NCBI GenBank assembly: GCA_947448745.1
Contig: CANFOQ010000007.1
Coordinates: 1-64,000 of the forward strand
Direction of reading: 5' to 3'
Length of the DNA stretch: 64,000 nt
Source: Comamonadaceae bacterium
Lineage (GTDB): Bacteria; Pseudomonadota; Gammaproteobacteria; Burkholderiales; Burkholderiaceae_C
The stretch's first letter is position 1. Every line of letters begins with the position of its first letter. Both the position numbers and the translations under genes were made by a program. Below the pieces are notes generated by a model that worked only from the letters and a program-made list of their open reading frames with translations, did no database searches and was not told where the DNA came from. Of this stretch, positions 62,105-64,000 are shown one piece after another.

Positions 62105-64000
62105 ATTACTAACAACGTCATCAAAAAAATCCTTCATCGACAGGGATGAAAGCGTGCTCGCTTTCAACGAACGGGTGTTGGACTGGGCCAAACGACCAGA
62201 CGTCCCCTTGTTGGAGCGACTGCGCTACCTTTGCATCGTGTCTTCCAACTTGGATGAATTTTTCGAGGTGCGGGTGGCGCTGCATCTTTATGAAAAAGAT
62301 GCCAAAAATGTTCAGTCGCCTTATTCGGAGACCAGTTACCGTCAAGTCACGGAGGTGGCCCATCATTTGGTGGACGAGCAATACCGGGTCTTCAATGAAG
62401 AGTTGATTCCTGCCTTCAACCAAGAAGGTATTCAGCTCATCACCCACGATGACCGCAATCCAGCCCAACACAAGTGGGTTCGCCAGTATTTCGAACGGGA
62501 AGTCAAACCCTTGCTCACACCTGTGGTCTTGGACCCGTCCCATCCTTTTCCGGTGGTGGCCAACAAGTCTTTGAACTTCATTGTTCGGTTGTCTGGCAAA
62601 GACGCGTTTGGCCGACAAAACGAAATTGCCATTGTGAAAGTGCCCAGAGCGTTGCCGCGTGTGATCCGCATTCCCAACAAATTGGCAGACGGGCAGGGTG
62701 TTCAATTCGTTGCCTTGTCCAGCGTGATTCGGTCGCACTTGAAGGATTTGTTCCCGGACCGTGTGGTCGGCGAATTTTCCCAATTCCGCGTCACCCGCGA
62801 CTCCGAAATGTTGGTGGACGAAGAAGATGTGAAAAATCTTCGCACTGCCTTACGCCAAGGCTTAGAGCATCGACAATTTGGTCGTCCAGTTCGCTTGGAA
62901 GTGGCTTCGGTATGTTCTGACTATTTGGCCCAGTTTCTATTGCGTCAATTCCAATTGCCGCCTGAAGCACTCTACCGTGTCGATGGTCCTGTCAATTTGG
63001 TTCGTTTGAATCAAATGATTGACCTGATTGACAAACCCCAGTTGTTGTTCCCCCCGCATTTGGCTTGTTACCCGCGACAGCTGCAAGAAGGTGAAGCCAT
63101 CTTCGATCAGTTGCGCAGGCATGACGTGATGATCCATCAGCCCTTCGAGAGTTTTTTGGGGGTGCTGGACTTTTTGCGCGAAGCGGTGCATGACCCTGAT
63201 GTTCTGGCCATCAAGCAAACCATTTACCGAACCGGCAATGATTCTGAACTGATGGAGTTGCTGCGCGAAGCGGTGCGCATGGGCAAAGAAGTCACCGCCG
63301 TGGTGGAAATCAAAGCGCGGTTTGATGAAGAAGCCAATATCAATTGGGCTGAACGATTGGAGTCCGTTGGGGCTCAGGTGGTTTATGGCGTGGTTGGTCT
63401 GAAAACCCACGCCAAGATGCTGCTGGTGACCCGCAAAGAGCGTCATAAATTGGTGCGTTATGGGCATTTGTCCACCGGCAACTACAACGCGCGTACCGCG
63501 CGGCTTTACACCGATTTGAGTTACCTCACGGCCAATCCGCGCATCACGTCCGACATGGAGCAGGTGTTTTCTCAACTGGCCAGCCAATCACGTTTGTCAA
63601 AGCTCAACCATTTGTGGGTGGCTCCTTTTCAATTGCAAGATCAACTCTTGTCGATGATCGACCGTGTGACCAAAGCCGCCAAGCGGGGTATGCAAGGTCG
63701 GATCATTTTGAAAATGAATTCACTCACCGATACACGCTTGGCGCAAGCGCTGGTGATGGCCGGGCAATGCGGTGTTGAAATTGATTTGATTGTGCGAGGG
63801 GCTTGCATCTTGCCAGCGCAACAACCCGGGTTCACCGACCGAATTCGTGTGCGCTCCATCATTGGGCGGTTTTTAGAGCATTCACGTGTTTTCTATTTCC
63901 GCATCGCAGACAAAGAAGACCTTTACTTGTCCAGCGCGGATTGGATGAACCGCAATATGCTGCGCCGCATTGAATTGGCTTGGCCAGTGTTGGACAAAGA
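62097..64000 (+). CDS. ppk1: Polyphosphate kinase 1 (partial, cut by window end)
   Basis: The frame runs from a TTG at 62097 without a stop to the window edge: about 634 of an expected 690 residues, so roughly the last 55 are missing. It makes polyphosphate from ATP. The N-terminal domain shows [11 protein letters not shown] and [12 protein letters not shown]; the head domain follows; the catalytic His that is phosphorylated lies in [12 protein letters not shown], with [20 protein letters not shown] after it, and a second conserved His in [14 protein letters not shown]. The start overlaps glmM by eight bases. Confidence 0.95.
   Translation, partial: MSELLTTSSKKSFIDRDESVLAFNERVLDWAKRPDVPLLERLRYLCIVSSNLDEFFEVRVALHLYEKDAKNVQSPYSETSYRQVTEVAHHLVDEQYRVFNEELIPAFNQEGIQLITHDDRNPAQHKWVRQYFEREVKPLLTPVVLDPSHPFPVVANKSLNFIVRLSGKDAFGRQNEIAIVKVPRALPRVIRIPNKLADGQGVQFVALSSVIRSHLKDLFPDRVVGEFSQFRVTRDSEMLVDEEDVKNLRTALRQGLEHRQFGRPVRLEVASVCSDYLAQFLLRQFQLPPEALYRVDGPVNLVRLNQMIDLIDKPQLLFPPHLACYPRQLQEGEAIFDQLRRHDVMIHQPFESFLGVLDFLREAVHDPDVLAIKQTIYRTGNDSELMELLREAVRMGKEVTAVVEIKARFDEEANINWAERLESVGAQVVYGVVGLKTHAKMLLVTRKERHKLVRYGHLSTGNYNARTARLYTDLSYLTANPRITSDMEQVFSQLASQSRLSKLNHLWVAPFQLQDQLLSMIDRVTKAAKRGMQGRIILKMNSLTDTRLAQALVMAGQCGVEIDLIVRGACILPAQQPGFTDRIRVRSIIGRFLEHSRVFYFRIADKEDLYLSSADWMNRNMLRRIELAWPVLDK

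Overview
The window is a gene-dense, moderately GC-rich chromosomal segment of a betaproteobacterium of the order Burkholderiales, most likely family Comamonadaceae (a Limnohabitans/Rhodoferax-type freshwater lineage is my guess, not proven). The evidence is the set of conserved Burkholderiales neighbourhoods: nadE-glnB, the sigma factor/DUF3619/DUF3106/RDD operon beside ilvBNC-pssA-leuA, aat-bpt, phaR-rimO, rpsB-tsf-pyrH-frr-cdsA-dxr-rseP-bamA-skp-lpxD-fabZ-lpxA-lpxB-rnhB, carA-carB-greA and rlmE-ftsH-folP-glmM-ppk1. I see no insertion sequence, prophage, CRISPR array, integron or toxin-antitoxin module. Nearly all of it is vertically inherited core genome, and I found no clear undescribed multi-gene system.

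Layout. 1-9 kb: a membrane proton-pumping pyrophosphatase (hppA) diverges from the soluble pyrophosphatase (ppa); then a FemAB-like protein, nadE and glnB, and a leftward five-gene operon whose reading frames all overlap (sigma factor, DUF3619, DUF3106, RDD, LOG). 9-16 kb: branched-chain amino acid synthesis (ilvB, ilvN, ilvC), pssA, then leuA behind a short leucine-rich leader peptide and a terminator, followed by a penicillin-binding endopeptidase. 16-29 kb: mixed housekeeping genes (IclR regulator, bpt, aat, an ECHDC3-like enoyl-CoA hydratase family protein, a lipoprotein, a HIT protein, gloA, uvrC, serB, mfd, ispD, ispF, a small HTH protein, 3-hydroxybutyrate dehydrogenase). 29-37 kb: relA, tRNA-Val(GAC), phaR, rimO, tRNA-Leu(CAG), rnr and an SDR. 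37-51.5 kb: the large translation/envelope cluster from rpsB to a TrmH-type methyltransferase. 51.5-64 kb: carAB-greA, yhbY, and rlmE-ftsH-folP-glmM-ppk1, with ppk1 cut off by the window end.

Themes. Two pyrophosphatases and ppk1 handle pyrophosphate and polyphosphate. 3-hydroxybutyrate dehydrogenase and PhaR point to polyhydroxybutyrate storage. dxr, ispD and ispF are three steps of the MEP isoprenoid pathway. cdsA and pssA make phospholipid; lpxD, lpxA, lpxB and fabZ make lipid A and fatty acids; bamA, skp and rseP handle outer-membrane protein assembly and stress. RelA, GlnB and carAB tie nitrogen, nucleotide and stringent control together.

The most interesting points are regulatory or about missing parts. 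rnr has no ATG/GTG/TTG in a plausible place and appears to start at ATC, exactly where an ATG would destroy the extended -10 of the divergent tRNA-Leu promoter. leuA carries a possibly leaderless attenuator. rpsB has a folded leader. uppS is absent between frr and cdsA. A HIT-family protein has Ser in place of its nucleophilic His. The hppA leader contains interleaved complementary segments. No stretch above 300 bases lacks a gene; the longest gaps (2215-2452, 13404-13606, 37141-37311, 57769-57964) are described as regulatory features.
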